Shown: positions 1-5,276 of the stretch, one piece after another
How positions within the stretch are numbered: position 1 is the first letter of the stretch
How the letters are laid out: every line of letters begins with the position of its first letter
NCBI GenBank assembly: GCA_030600135.1
Contig: JAUVMS010000210.1
Span: forward strand, 1 to 6,227
DNA from: Hyphomicrobiales bacterium
GTDB lineage: Bacteria; Pseudomonadota; Alphaproteobacteria; Rhizobiales; JAUVMS01
Direction: 5' to 3'
Length of the DNA stretch: 6,227 nucleotides
Made by a program: the position numbers and the translations under genes
The notes under the pieces: generated by a model
What the model was told of the DNA's origin: nothing
Database searches by the model: none
The model's input: only the letters and a program-made list of their open reading frames with translations

Positions 1-471
1 CTCATTCCCGCGGCCCGGCGGTTTGGCATTGGTGTCGCGCCCAACAGCCCCAACGCCCGAGGGATTCTGTCGGGTAAGTATGCGCCCGGTGCCGCGCCAC
101 CGGCTGGAAGCCGGGTCGAGCGCGGGGATTCGCGAGTGCTGAATTCCGAATGGCGGCCAGAGTCTCTGGAAATCGCGGCGCGGCTCAAATCCCATGCCGA
201 AACGCGTGGTGCGACTTTGGTCGATTATGCCGTCGCCTGGGTTCTCAACAACGTGGCGGTTACATCGGCTATCGTTGGGCCGCGGACATTCGGACAGCTG
301 GAAAGCTATCTGGGCACTTTGGACTATGCCTGGAGCGCCGAAGACGAGGCACTGGCCAACGAGTTGGTGCCACCGGGCCATCCCTCGACGCCGGGCTACA
401 CCGATCCGAACTTTCCCGTGCTCGGACGGTTCCCCACTAAGGGGCCACGTGCCGAACAACTGCTCCTTTAG
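1..471 (+). CDS. Aldo/keto reductase, C-terminal part (5' end outside window)
   Basis: The frame is open from the first base to a TAG at 469-471, giving 156 residues; the start lies beyond the left edge. The segment APNSPNARGILSGKY (about residues 13-27) matches the barrel-strand region usually seen as 'PYSPLARGxLTGKY' in aldo/keto reductases. Residues around 70-100 (VAWVLNN...SAIVGPRTFGQLESYL) match the late-barrel and cofactor-clamp segment that binds the adenosine phosphate of NADPH. Family knowledge: these are cytosolic TIM-barrel enzymes that reduce carbonyls with NADPH. The catalytic Asp/Tyr/Lys/His set sits in the missing N-terminal half, so activity cannot be judged. An Asn replaces the more usual Tyr in 'APNSP'. 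The substrate is unknown. The hairpin-rich segment starting about 10 bases after the stop may end its transcript. Confidence 0.88.
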   Translation, partial: LIPAARRFGIGVAPNSPNARGILSGKYAPGAAPPAGSRVERGDSRVLNSEWRPESLEIAARLKSHAETRGATLVDYAVAWVLNNVAVTSAIVGPRTFGQLESYLGTLDYAWSAEDEALANELVPPGHPSTPGYTDPNFPVLGRFPTKGPRAEQLLL

Positions 472-480
472 AACCGCACT

Positions 481-540
481 AGCAGGCTGTTGAAGAACTC
501 GGTGAGGTCGCGATCCACTCGAGTTCTTCTACGGCCGGCT
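481..540. repeat. 21-bp imperfect inverted repeat with 18-base loop (possible IS end or terminator)
   Basis: Arm 481-501 (AGCAGGCTGTTGAAGAACTC plus G) and arm 520-540 are reverse complements at 18 of 21 positions; one mismatch becomes a G-U pair in RNA. The loop is 502-519. The hairpin starts 10 bases after the aldo/keto reductase stop, so it could terminate transcription, although no T tract follows. The left arm (GGCTGTTGAAGAACTC) resembles terminal inverted repeats of several transposon families. On the minus strand it would read ...EFFNSLL, a pattern I associate with transposase C-termini. Whether it is an insertion-sequence scar or a simple terminator cannot be decided here. Confidence 0.5.
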
Positions 541-566
541 AGGCCGCGACGCCGAAGGTGACCACC

Positions 567-600
567 GGCGCGGCCGGCCGCGCCATATGGGGTCTGCCCC
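567..600. repeat. 18-bp perfect palindrome followed by a short GC hairpin
   Basis: GGCGCGGCCGGCCGCGCC at 567-584 is a perfect palindrome. Five bases later GGGG-TCTG-CCCC (589-600) forms a second hairpin, and GGCGC/GCGCC (620-624 and 632-636) a third. With the inverted repeat at 481-540 these make a palindrome-dense block of about 155 bp between two genes. This arrangement resembles short intergenic palindromic elements such as those described in rhizobia. I cannot match it to a named family from memory. Confidence 0.5.
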
Positions 601-743
601 GTCGATGCGTAGATGATTTGGCGCGGCAACAGCGCCGACCTCGGTGGCCGTTTCAAGAGCATTGCAAAACTTGCATTGTTGACTTGAACTTATTTGGATA
701 TTGTTGGCTCGAGTACTTAGGTTTACGCGTACGGTTTGTTTAG

Positions 744-1091
744 ATGTCGGCACCCTACCTCACCCCGTCGGAAAATGCTGCCTTCGCCATTGCGGATGAG
801 CTGAAGAAACGTCTCAAGGCGCAAATTGCACAGGCAGTCGATGAAGCGAGCGCCACTGATGCCTCGCTGCACAATTTGGCAGTCCTTACAGCTGACGCCC
901 TCGGTGAGGTGCTCGCCGGGCTGGCGGCTGATGTCGGTGAGCAGTCGCCCAATCCCAAAGCCGAGCAGCGCGCGCGTGAGGACATTCTTGCCGCCTTTGC
1001 GACGGCTCACAGCTCGACCGTCGAGGCCATTCACATTGAGCGCCATGGTCGGCCATCGCCACGATCGCCTGCGAAGGTCATTGCAGACTGA
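744..1091 (+). CDS. Small helical hypothetical protein
   Basis: A 115-residue frame beginning with ATG at 744 and ending with TGA at 1089-1091. I do not recognise the family. The sequence is rich in Ala, Leu, Glu, Asp and Lys, with charged/hydrophobic periodicity in residues 10-35 (ELKKRLKAQIAQAVDEA) and 43-62, suggesting a compact helical, cytosolic protein. There is no signal peptide or membrane segment. The last 20 residues are basic and Pro/Ser-rich. Upstream is an AT-rich stretch (661-720) that could hold a promoter, with TTGACT at 679-684 but no well-spaced -10. No clear Shine-Dalgarno precedes the ATG. The residue composition favours this frame over the 148-codon minus-strand frame across the same DNA, which reads as Arg/Ser/Cys-rich antisense. 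Confidence 0.5.
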   Translation: MSAPYLTPSENAAFAIADELKKRLKAQIAQAVDEASATDASLHNLAVLTADALGEVLAGLAADVGEQSPNPKAEQRAREDILAAFATAHSSTVEAIHIERHGRPSPRSPAKVIAD

Positions 1092-1164
1092 ACGCCGGGC
1101 TGATGTTCGTTGGCTACGACAAGTAGTCAGGCAAGACTGAGACTGTCGGCGCTGCGCCACAATA

Positions 1165-1181
1165 CGCAAAGCTAGTTTGCG
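1165..1181 (-). terminator. Weak hairpin over the stop of the DUF7768-like gene
   Basis: CGCAAA (1165-1170) and TTTGCG (1176-1181) are perfect complements around a five-base loop. The minus-strand TAG stop (1172-1174) lies in the loop. A second small hairpin, GGCG-CTG-CGCC (1148-1158), follows in the minus direction. Neither has a T tract. Their place between two convergent genes fits transcript ends, but the stems are short. Confidence 0.25.
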
Positions 1182-1528
1182 CGCACCTCTGGGTCCATCC
1201 GTTCACCGGTGAGCACCCAGTCGTCCAATGAACGAAATGTCACGGGCATTCCCCATTTCTTCGCCATGACGATGACCGCGCTCATGCCGGCGGTCATGCC
1301 CAGATCGTGGCCGACGACGACGCCGCTGCTTGCCTCGAGCCAGGTCGTGGCGTGGTCGACGGCCAATCGTCCGTCCTCCTGGTTGGACTTGAGCTTTGCA
1401 GCCAGCAGCGAGGATCCGTGCAAAGGGCTTTCGCCGCGCGCGAGAGCATCGTGCAAGAGGTCTTGAGCGTACTGCGCCTCTGTGGTGTTCCCCGACTCAT
1501 AGGCTGAAACGATGATCACTCTTTTCAT
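1172..1528 (-). CDS. DUF7768-like protein (nucleoside 2-deoxyribosyltransferase-like fold)
   Basis: A 118-residue protein read right to left. The start is ATG at 1526-1528 (MKRVIIVSAYES...), preceded on the minus strand by AGGGTGGGAAG about 4-8 bases upstream. An in-frame GTG four codons earlier (1538-1540) lies inside this ribosome-binding site and is unlikely to be used. Features seen: an N-terminal beta strand (RVIIVSAY), a helix with YAQDLLHDALARGESPLHGSSLL, a middle WLEASSGVVVGHDLGMTAGM segment, and a final strand with MPVTFRSLDDW. This order (strand, 'ARGE.P..SSLL', 'D.G.T.GM..', 'G.PV.FRSL') is that of short DUF7768/DUF4406-type proteins, often found on phages and mobile DNA and related in fold to nucleoside deoxyribosyltransferases. 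The biochemical role is unknown. It stands alone, convergent with the preceding gene and divergent from the 1541-2121 intergenic region. Confidence 0.78.
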   Translation of the reverse strand: MKRVIIVSAYESGNTTEAQYAQDLLHDALARGESPLHGSSLLAAKLKSNQEDGRLAVDHATTWLEASSGVVVGHDLGMTAGMSAVIVMAKKWGMPVTFRSLDDWVLTGERMDPEVRAN

Positions 1529-1671
1529 TGAACTTCCCACCCTACTCGAGCTTTCTTGGTGTCATTGCAAGCGAGCCCCGCACTCGTTTGAATTGAATTG
1601 CGATGAAGGCCGTTTCGTGGCCGCGAAACGACAGGTGGAAAAATTATCAACGATATCGAAACGATCATTCG

Positions 1672-1696
1672 ACACATCGATCGGTCGATCATGTGT
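1672..1696. repeat. Bulged inverted repeat with embedded GATC sites
   Basis: ACACAT (1672-1677) pairs with ATGTGT (1691-1696), and inside them GATCG (1679-1683) pairs with CGATC (1686-1690). C1678 is unpaired, leaving an 11-bp stem with a two-base centre. The tight centre fits a protein-binding dyad better than an RNA hairpin. Confidence 0.4.
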
Positions 1697-1885
1697 ATTG
1701 GGTGGGGCGGTTTTCCCTCCTGTTACCAACAGCCCGAACAGCGAACAGTGGATCGACCGAATATCGATGATTGCCAATTTGTCGATCGATCAAGCGCATG
1801 ATTTTGCGTACGAAAACCCCTGCACTCATGCTTAATGCCAGAAATGAAGACCGTCAATTTTCCACAAACCGGAGAAAGGAGCATA

Positions 1886-1984
1886 ATGCTGATCGACCGG
1901 TTGGCGACGCAATCGCACCAGCAGATATCCCAGTTTCGTATTAAGCCAGTGCCGGTTAAGTCATTGCTGTTATTTGTGGATTAA
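1886..1984 (+). CDS. Possible 32-residue small ORF with strong Shine-Dalgarno
   Basis: ATG at 1886-1888 is preceded by GGAGAAAGGAG (1871-1881), one of the strongest ribosome-binding sites in the window, with four bases between AAGGAG and the ATG. The frame runs 32 codons to TAA at 1982-1984. The product starts MLIDRLATQSHQQISQFR and ends KSLLLFVD, a mix of polar and hydrophobic residues without a clear membrane helix. I do not recognise it. It overlaps the GATCGACC copy at 1891-1898 and the second DnaA-box-like motif. It may be a genuine small protein, a leader peptide or a chance frame; only the ribosome-binding site supports it. Confidence 0.3.
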   Translation: MLIDRLATQSHQQISQFRIKPVPVKSLLLFVD

Positions 1985-2121
1985 TCGGGCCTGCCGAAGT
2001 TATTTGATTGAGCAATCACGTTGTGAACGTTCTCTGCTGCACAATCGCTCGTGTCTCAGCGGCAGCTCGTTGCTCGTCATGGCCGTTGCTTAGTTGGTTT
2101 GATGTAAGGGAAAGAAATGCA

Positions 2122-2364
2122 ATGGTGTACAGTGAGAGAAGCAAAGTCAAACAAGCCGCCGCGGCAAAAAGACAGGCGGCACTCTATACAATGATCCTCG
2201 CAGCGGTTCTGGCAGGTGGTTTTGTCGTTCCGCCAATATGGTTTCTTGCACCCGTCTTGATCGTGATATCGGTTTCGAGTTTCGCCCACTACGACCCCGA
2301 CGCCGGACCACACGGTCACGCCTTGGCGCGATCGCGCGATGACGGAGCTCAATTCTTGCGATAA
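2122..2364 (+). CDS. Small membrane protein with two predicted helices
   Basis: An 80-residue protein from ATG at 2122-2124 to TAA at 2362-2364. The start is chosen because AAGGGAAAG lies at about 2107-2114, some seven bases upstream. A longer TTG start at 2008 would add 38 residues with no ribosome-binding site and an unnatural composition. The N-terminus is basic (residues 5-18, SERSKVKQAAAAKR), followed by a hydrophobic segment at about 21-37, a Pro-Pro turn at 37-38 and a second hydrophobic segment at about 39-55. The tail of 25 residues is polar. The shape is a helical hairpin with both ends probably cytoplasmic by the positive-inside rule. No family is recognised. It follows the long intergenic region and has no operon partner. 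Confidence 0.55.
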   Translation: MVYSERSKVKQAAAAKRQAALYTMILAAVLAGGFVVPPIWFLAPVLIVISVSSFAHYDPDAGPHGHALARSRDDGAQFLR

Positions 2365-3034
2365 TCCGCAGCAATGACTCAATGACAAGAAGTCGACGCT
2401 AGTCGGCCAAATTCCCTGGTGATCCAAAGTTGACCTTGCGCGCAGCAAGAGCCTTCGTTTTGCCGAGTGGCATCGGAAGGCGCGGCGCTGCGCGCACTGT
2501 TTCACTTCGGTCGATTTATTTTCCGCACCAACAAAGCTTTGCGCACGCGGAAAAGAGTATAAATTTCCAATCAATTGATCGACGCCAACGCAACCAATAC
2601 CGCCCGCATCGCTTTCAAGGTGTGTTGACCGCATCACGCGGGACAATGTCACGCATAGTCCAGACCTCGCCGCTCCACGACCAGTGAATGCTTGCGCAAC
2701 GGGCGCTACATTGCGAGGAAACCAGCTGCAGCGCCCCGGCCCAATGTACTCCCATAGTCCGCCAAAGACGAAGGCGGGTTTGATGATCAGCGTCGGATTT
2801 CCGGCACGCTTGATCACTGTGCCGGTCGACCGTGCGGCAGCCAAACTGAGCCGCAAGCTGAAAGGCGCCATTGTCGGACATTTCGAACTCACGTGAATCG
2901 ACTGGAGATTTGGATGCGCCAGCGACTACGCAGCTATGCGTTTGCTGCATGTCAGATACGACCTGACAGGTTCTGTGAATGGCCCTAATGTCTACTGGGC
3001 GATCACAGTTTTCCATTCCGGACCAACACAGCAC
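2365..3034. other. Region without a convincing gene; one dyad and a possible decayed frame
   Basis: About 670 bases separate the small membrane protein from the transporter. Frames on both strands run several dozen codons but show poor composition and no ribosome-binding sites. A minus-strand segment within about 2700-2892 reads, over a short stretch, like NmrA-type NAD(P)-binding proteins (HVSSK ... IKRAGNPTLIIKPAFVF), which could be the trace of a lost gene. Regulatory structure is clearer: a 36-bp dyad at 2519-2554, then TATAAATTT (about 2558-2566) and the perfect palindrome ATCAATTGAT (2570-2579). Confidence 0.4.
2519..2554. promoter_or_regulatory. 36-bp two-part dyad, operator-like
   Basis: TTTTCCGC (2519-2526) and GCGGAAAA (2547-2554) are perfect inverted arms. 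Midway lies the perfect 10-bp palindrome CAAAGCTTTG (2532-2541). Both share the centre between 2536 and 2537, while the five bases between arms and core do not pair. Concentric conserved half-sites with unpaired spacers suggest a binding site for a dimeric or tetrameric regulator rather than a terminator; there is no T tract in either direction. AT-rich DNA with TATAAA follows at 2558-2563. No adjacent gene start makes the target clear. Confidence 0.4.
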
Positions 3035-3934
3035 ATGGGCTTGCGCTTCGTCGATATCATTATGGGTGTCACCGTCGCGCTAACGTGGGGGATGGGTGTG
3101 GTCTTTGCCAAGGCCGCGATCGAACATTTCCCTCCAATCCTGCTCATGGCACTACGCTTCGCGGTGACCACACTGGCGTTGATTTGGTTCGTCCGCCCTC
3201 CCGTCGGCCAGTTGGTCCGGATCTTTTTCATCGCGATCATTTCCGCGGCGATTCAATACAGCCTCACCTTCAACGGTTTGCGCGGTCTTGACGCTTCGGT
3301 CGCCTCGTTAATCGTCCAGCTTGAGGTGCCGTTCCTCGTACTGTTAGGCGCTGTGCTGCTCAAGGAAAAGCCGAGCGTGCGCAAGTGGCTAGGTATCGGT
3401 TTGGCATTCATCGGCGTCGGCCTGATCGCTGGCGAACCGCGGCTCACCGGGGCGTGGATATCGATATTGCTCATAGTCGGTGGTGCATTCTCGTGGGCAA
3501 TCGGGCAGGTGATGATCCGCCAGCTCTCGGACATCGACGGCCTCACGGTGACGGCCTGGATTGCTGTGTTTGCGACCCCGCAACTGTTGGTGATGTCGTT
3601 GATATTCGAGAGCAACCAAATTGAAGCAATACGAAGTGCGGGCTGGGTGGTCTGGGGCACCGTACTCTATCTCGGCTTGGTCATGACCGCCCTTGGCTAC
3701 GTTCTATGGTACACGCTCATCCGCCGTCATCCATTGGGCCTCGTCGCACCGTTTCTGCTTCTCTTACCGGTCTTTTCCGTGCTGGGCGGTGTCCTCATCC
3801 TCGGTGAAAGTCTGACACCCATGACGATATTCGGCGGCGCTATTGTCATTGCCGGCGTTGCTTTCATTCTGATCGAGCGCGTTCCGTCCGTTGCCACGGA
3901 GGATGGCGCGGGCGTGCGAGAGGCCGAGAGCTAG
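3035..3934 (+). CDS. EamA/DMT-superfamily inner-membrane transporter
   Basis: A 299-residue protein with ten hydrophobic segments in two EamA repeats (about residues 7-131 and 142-276), the normal length and plan of the drug/metabolite transporter family. Seen motifs: the first helix TWGMGVVFAK with a following PP (..FPPILLMALRF); the end of repeat one with GLDASVASLIVQLEVPFLVLLGA and KEKPSVRKWLG; and in repeat two SWAIGQVMIR and VAPFLLLLPVFSVLGG...GESLT. The last segment, in particular, resembles the E. coli O-acetylserine/cysteine exporter EamA (YdeD), so an amino-acid-like substrate is plausible but not shown. The ATG at 3035 is preferred over an in-frame ATG at 2936 because it starts right before the first helix; the 33-residue extension is atypical. 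Its ribosome-binding site is weak either way. It converges on the acdR remnant, 88 bases away. The C-terminus is a short acidic tail. Confidence 0.9.
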   Translation: MGLRFVDIIMGVTVALTWGMGVVFAKAAIEHFPPILLMALRFAVTTLALIWFVRPPVGQLVRIFFIAIISAAIQYSLTFNGLRGLDASVASLIVQLEVPFLVLLGAVLLKEKPSVRKWLGIGLAFIGVGLIAGEPRLTGAWISILLIVGGAFSWAIGQVMIRQLSDIDGLTVTAWIAVFATPQLLVMSLIFESNQIEAIRSAGWVVWGTVLYLGLVMTALGYVLWYTLIRRHPLGLVAPFLLLLPVFSVLGGVLILGESLTPMTIFGGAIVIAGVAFILIERVPSVATEDGAGVREAES

Positions 3935-4022
3935 CTCGTTGCATTCATCGTCAGATTGGACACGGCGAGGCGAGCGGGTCGATTGGGCTCCATCAAATGG
4001 GTGGCTGTAGTCGGAGGATGCT

Positions 4023-4172
4023 CTAAAAGTCCAATAGCGCGTTGTCGACCACCTCCTTCATCACGAAAAAGGTTCGTGTTTGGCGCACACCCGGCAAACC
4101 AACGAGCTTGTCACCGTGCAGCCGGTTGAAGTCGCCAACGGCGCGCATGCGGATCTCTTGGAAACAGTCGAA
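4023..4172 (-). pseudogene. acdR: acdR remnant: C-terminus of Lrp/AsnC-type regulator
   Basis: On the minus strand a frame ends at TAG (4023-4025) and encodes ...DFNRLHGDKLVGLPGVRQ, then TRTFFVMKEVVDNALLDF. This is the end of the RAM ligand-binding domain of Lrp/AsnC proteins ('LPGV..TRT.FV.KEV...'), in the place where acdR normally lies divergent from acdS. Only about 49 codons are recognisable, against roughly 150-160 in intact family members. An in-frame stop (TAG at 4206-4208) lies upstream, and the helix-turn-helix half is absent from the window, replaced by the 5' region of acdS. The joint CFQ-EIRMRAV also seems to lack several residues normally found there, suggesting an internal deletion. 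AcdR is known as the ACC-responsive activator of acdS in Pseudomonas and other bacteria; this copy cannot bind DNA. The short frame was found by translating the strand by hand. Confidence 0.75.
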
Positions 4173-4178
4173 ACGAAA

Positions 4179-4193
4179 TAGAACACACCTTGC
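4179..4193 (+). promoter_or_regulatory. Degenerate sigma-54-like element upstream of acdS
   Basis: TAGAACACACCTTGC aligns with the sigma-54 consensus TGGCACG-N4-TTGC at 8 of 11 defined positions, with a perfect -12 TTGC but AG instead of the near-invariant GG at -24. If used, transcription would start near 4205, giving a leader of about 43 bases before the acdS GTG. Mesorhizobium acdS is reported to be controlled by NifA and sigma-54, which is why this site deserves listing. I found no TGT-N10-ACA NifA site in 4021-4180, which counts against it. Confidence 0.22.
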
Positions 4194-4247
4194 GGGTGAG
4201 ATTCGCTAGCATGAGAGTGACCACTTTACGAGATGTGAGGATGCGCT

Positions 4248-5270
4248 GTGCTCAACGTCGAACAGAAATTCCCACGCTATCCGCTGACCTTTGGCCCGAC
4301 ACCGATCGAGAAGCTCGAGCGCCTTTCGCGGCACTTAGGCGGCGAAGTCGAGATCTATGCCAAGCGTGAGGACTGCAACAGCGGCCTGGCGTTTGGCGGC
4401 AACAAGGTCCGCAAGCTCGAATACATGGTGCCGGACGCGATCGCGCAGAATTGCGATACGCTGGTGACCATTGGCGGTGTGCAGTCCAATCACACCCGCC
4501 AGGTCGCCGCCGTTGCCGCCAAAATCGGCATGAAATGCCGGCTGGTTCAGGAGAGCTGGGTTCCGTTCAACGATGCGGTCTATGACCGCGTCGGCAATAT
4601 TCTCATGTCGCGTGTCATGGGAGCCCAGATCGAGCTGGTCGACGAAGGCTTCGACATCGGCGTTCGCGAAAGCTGGGAGCGAGCACTCGAGGACGTCAAA
4701 GAGAAAGGTGGCAAACCCTATGCCATTCCGGCCGGCGCCTCGGACCATCCGCTCGGCGGGTTGGGCTTTGCCGGCTTTGCCGACGAGGTGCGCCAGCAGG
4801 AAGCGGAGCTCGGCCTCACCTTTGACTACATCATCGTTTGTTCCGTCACTGGTTCGACACAAGCCTGCATGATTGTCGGGTTTGCCGCAGACGGACGGGC
4901 ACAGAAGGTGATTGGCATCGATGCATCCGGCACGCCCGAGCAGACCCGCGCGCAAGTCCTTAAGATTGCGCAGAACACGGCTGACAAACTTGAGCTTGGA
5001 CAGGAGTTCACCTTGGATGATGTCGTCCTCAACACCGACTACGCCTATCCGGCCTACGGCGTACCGTCGGATGAAACCAATGACGCCATTCGGCTAAGCG
5101 CACGGCTTGAGGGCATGATGACGGATCCGGTCTACGAAGGTAAATCCATGCAGGGCATGATCGACCTCGTACGCAAGGGTCACTTTGCGAAAGGCTCCAA
5201 TATCCTCTATGCGCACCTCGGTGGCGTGCCGGCAATCAACGGCTACAGTTATCTCTATCGCAATGGTTGA
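4248..5270 (+). CDS. acdS: 1-aminocyclopropane-1-carboxylate (ACC) deaminase
   Basis: AcdS is a PLP enzyme that opens and deaminates ACC, the ethylene precursor of plants, to 2-oxobutyrate and ammonia in the cytosol. It thereby lowers plant ethylene and supplies nitrogen. The 340 residues match the family length (about 338) and align without gaps over the parts I could compare. Seen: FPRYPLTFGPTPI at 8-20; the PLP lysine K53 in GGNKVRK; the nucleophilic S80 in GGVQSNHTRQ; SVTGSTQA, which holds the PLP phosphate; and VYEGKSM with Y296 and E297. E297 and L324 (AHLGG) correspond to E295 and L322 of the Pseudomonas enzyme. These positions separate ACC deaminases from D-cysteine desulfhydrases, which carry Ser and Thr there. 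The start is GTG at 4248 with GTGAGG at 4235-4240, seven bases upstream; the ATG at 4241 is out of frame. The usual regulator upstream is broken. The gene may be co-transcribed with the E1-like gene 111 bases downstream. Confidence 0.97.
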   Translation: MLNVEQKFPRYPLTFGPTPIEKLERLSRHLGGEVEIYAKREDCNSGLAFGGNKVRKLEYMVPDAIAQNCDTLVTIGGVQSNHTRQVAAVAAKIGMKCRLVQESWVPFNDAVYDRVGNILMSRVMGAQIELVDEGFDIGVRESWERALEDVKEKGGKPYAIPAGASDHPLGGLGFAGFADEVRQQEAELGLTFDYIIVCSVTGSTQACMIVGFAADGRAQKVIGIDASGTPEQTRAQVLKIAQNTADKLELGQEFTLDDVVLNTDYAYPAYGVPSDETNDAIRLSARLEGMMTDPVYEGKSMQGMIDLVRKGHFAKGSNILYAHLGGVPAINGYSYLYRNG

Positions 5271-5276
5271 GGTGAA

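Larger units (their letters stand above)
1541..2121. other. Long intergenic region with hairpins, GATC clusters and DnaA-box-like motifs
   Basis: No long gene is supported. Seen directly: a perfect 7-bp hairpin CGTTTCG/CGAAACG (1611-1617, 1624-1630); a 10-bp stem with one bulge (1672-1682 with 1687-1696); seven GATC sites between 1663 and 1894; three copies of the octamer GATCGACC (1683-1690 reversed, 1751-1758, 1891-1898); two nonamers near the DnaA box, TTTTCCACA (1858-1866) and TGTGGATTA (1975-1983); and a small dyad ACGTT-GTG-AACGT (2018-2030). It must also hold the promoters of the two flanking, outward-reading genes, but I cannot place them. The sequence is visibly AT-richer than the coding regions. 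Confidence 0.5.

Noticed and set aside
723..1169. 148-codon minus-strand frame opposite the 744-1091 gene
   Set aside because: Composition is Arg/Cys-rich and unlike a folded protein; the plus-strand frame reads as a regular helical protein.
1512..1835. 107-codon plus-strand frame beginning inside the DUF7768-like gene
   Set aside because: No ribosome-binding site, overlaps the start of a better gene in antisense and runs through the hairpin-rich intergenic DNA.
2077..2892. 271-codon minus-strand reading frame as an intact gene
   Set aside because: It uses a GTG start with no ribosome-binding site, is rich in Arg, Cys, Ser and His in a way typical of non-coding frames, and overlaps the better-supported small membrane protein. 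Only a short stretch hints at decayed homology.
2936..3034. Longer N-terminus for the EamA transporter
   Set aside because: The 33 extra residues are not hydrophobic, do not fit the family's usual start, and the upstream ATG has no better ribosome-binding site.
4081..4095. Second sigma-54-like match, TGGCGCACACCCGGC
   Set aside because: It keeps GG-N10-GC, but it lies within the conserved acdR coding tail (LPGVRQ region), about 150 bases from acdS, and its -12 box is CGGC. It is probably coding coincidence.
4335..4955. 206-codon minus-strand frame inside acdS
   Set aside because: Antisense shadow of a fully recognised ACC deaminase gene.
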